Positions 6,530 through 6,916 of a stretch of 6,916 nt of DNA are shown piece after piece. This stretch comes from Balneolales bacterium. GTDB lineage: Bacteria > Bacteroidota > Rhodothermia > Balneolales > Natronogracilivirgulaceae. Under the pieces are notes generated by a model, which searched no databases, was not told the DNA's origin, and was given only the letters and a program-made list of their open reading frames with translations. The translations under genes were made by a program, and so were the position numbers. The stretch covers positions 1 through 6,916 of the forward strand of contig SLQC01000328.1 of assembly GCA_007131625.1 (NCBI GenBank), written 5' to 3'. Positions within the stretch are counted from its first letter, which is position 1, and each line of letters starts with the position of its first letter.

Positions 6530-6916
6530 ATGAAATATTACCTGTCAACAACATATAACGGAACGTTCGACGAAGCCATTGAAAAAGCAACCGGAGAACT
6601 CAAAAAAGAAGGATTCGGAATACTGACGGAAATAGATGTTAAGGATACACTCAGGCAAAAACTGGATGTCGATTTTAAAAAATACAGAATTTTGGGGGCT
6701 TGCAATCCCGGATTTGCCTATCAGGCCCTTCAGATAGAAGATAAAATCGGTACCATGCTTCCGTGCAACGTAATTGTGGAAGAACATGAAGACGGATCTG
6801 TAGAAGTTTCCGCTGTTGATCCTATGGCTTCCATGCAGGCTGTCGATAATGATGAATTACATAATATCGCTACAGAAGTTCGCAACTTGCTTGAAAAAGT
6901 GATCAGAAACATATAA
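6530..6916 (+). CDS. DUF302 family protein
   Basis: This is a complete 128-residue protein ending on the last base of the window (TAA 6914-6916). It shows the DUF302 pattern: an N-terminal strand YYLSTTYNGTFDEAIEKA, a helix, then GFGILTEIDVKDTLRQKL (28-45), KYRILGACNPGFAYQAL (51-67), IGTMLPCNVIVEE (73-85), and a C-terminal strand and helix (VEVSAVDP; ELHNIATEVRNLLEKV). Cys58 in the CNP motif and Cys79 in the PCN motif are the conserved cysteines. There is no signal peptide or membrane segment, so it is probably cytoplasmic. The biochemical role of DUF302 is not established; members are small alpha/beta proteins of about 125-150 residues, so this one is full length. The start follows AACAG with no strong Shine-Dalgarno, as with its neighbours. 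The repeat block upstream suggests a transcript independent of the receptor, though this is not shown. Confidence 0.92.
   Translation: MKYYLSTTYNGTFDEAIEKATGELKKEGFGILTEIDVKDTLRQKLDVDFKKYRILGACNPGFAYQALQIEDKIGTMLPCNVIVEEHEDGSVEVSAVDPMASMQAVDNDELHNIATEVRNLLEKVIRNI

Noticed and set aside
1..6916. A new multi-gene defence or biosynthetic system
   Set aside because: The intact genes belong to familiar, functionally unrelated families with independent spacing. The only defence-like sequence is a short decayed relic.

Overview
The window reads as a stretch of chromosome from a Gram-negative bacterium of the Bacteroidota/Balneolota/Rhodothermota kind. This is inferred from a large TonB-dependent receptor with an N-terminal carboxypeptidase-regulatory-like domain, A-rich leaders with little or no Shine-Dalgarno sequence, and a bacterial copy of the archaeal-type (type II) glyceraldehyde-3-phosphate dehydrogenase. 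No marker gene fixes the taxon. Every convincing gene is on the + strand.

Layout: (1) 2-172 is the end of a small membrane-anchored SHOCT-domain protein, cut by the window edge. (2) 192-1223 is a complete type II GAPDH, 19 nt downstream and probably co-transcribed. (3) 1224-1562 has no intact gene, but 1358-1535 looks like the decayed start of a gene resembling the PGN_0703-type putative endonuclease family. (4) 1563-2861 is a complete APC-superfamily permease of about 12 membrane segments. (5) 2938-3366 is a fragment of a spermidine-synthase-like Rossmann protein, missing its N-terminal part and its natural C-terminus. (6) 3384-6356 is a complete 990-residue TonB-dependent receptor of the Xanthomonas/Caulobacter (TIGR01782-like) class. 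(7) 6357-6529 is a non-coding spacer with a perfect 13-bp inverted repeat made of GTAGA/TCTAC heptamers, followed by AACTTTC tandem repeats. (8) 6530-6916 is a complete DUF302 protein ending on the last base of the window.

The genes do not form one obvious pathway. GAPDH is central carbon metabolism, the permease and receptor are inner- and outer-membrane uptake proteins, and SHOCT and DUF302 proteins are small accessory proteins of uncertain role. The two gene relics and the repeat-rich spacer suggest a locus rearranged by deletion or recombination. I do not see a convincing new multi-gene system. The most useful leads are the bacterial type II GAPDH, the truncated aminopropyltransferase-like fragment that abuts the receptor and may carry its promoter, and the inverted/tandem repeat element before the DUF302 gene.
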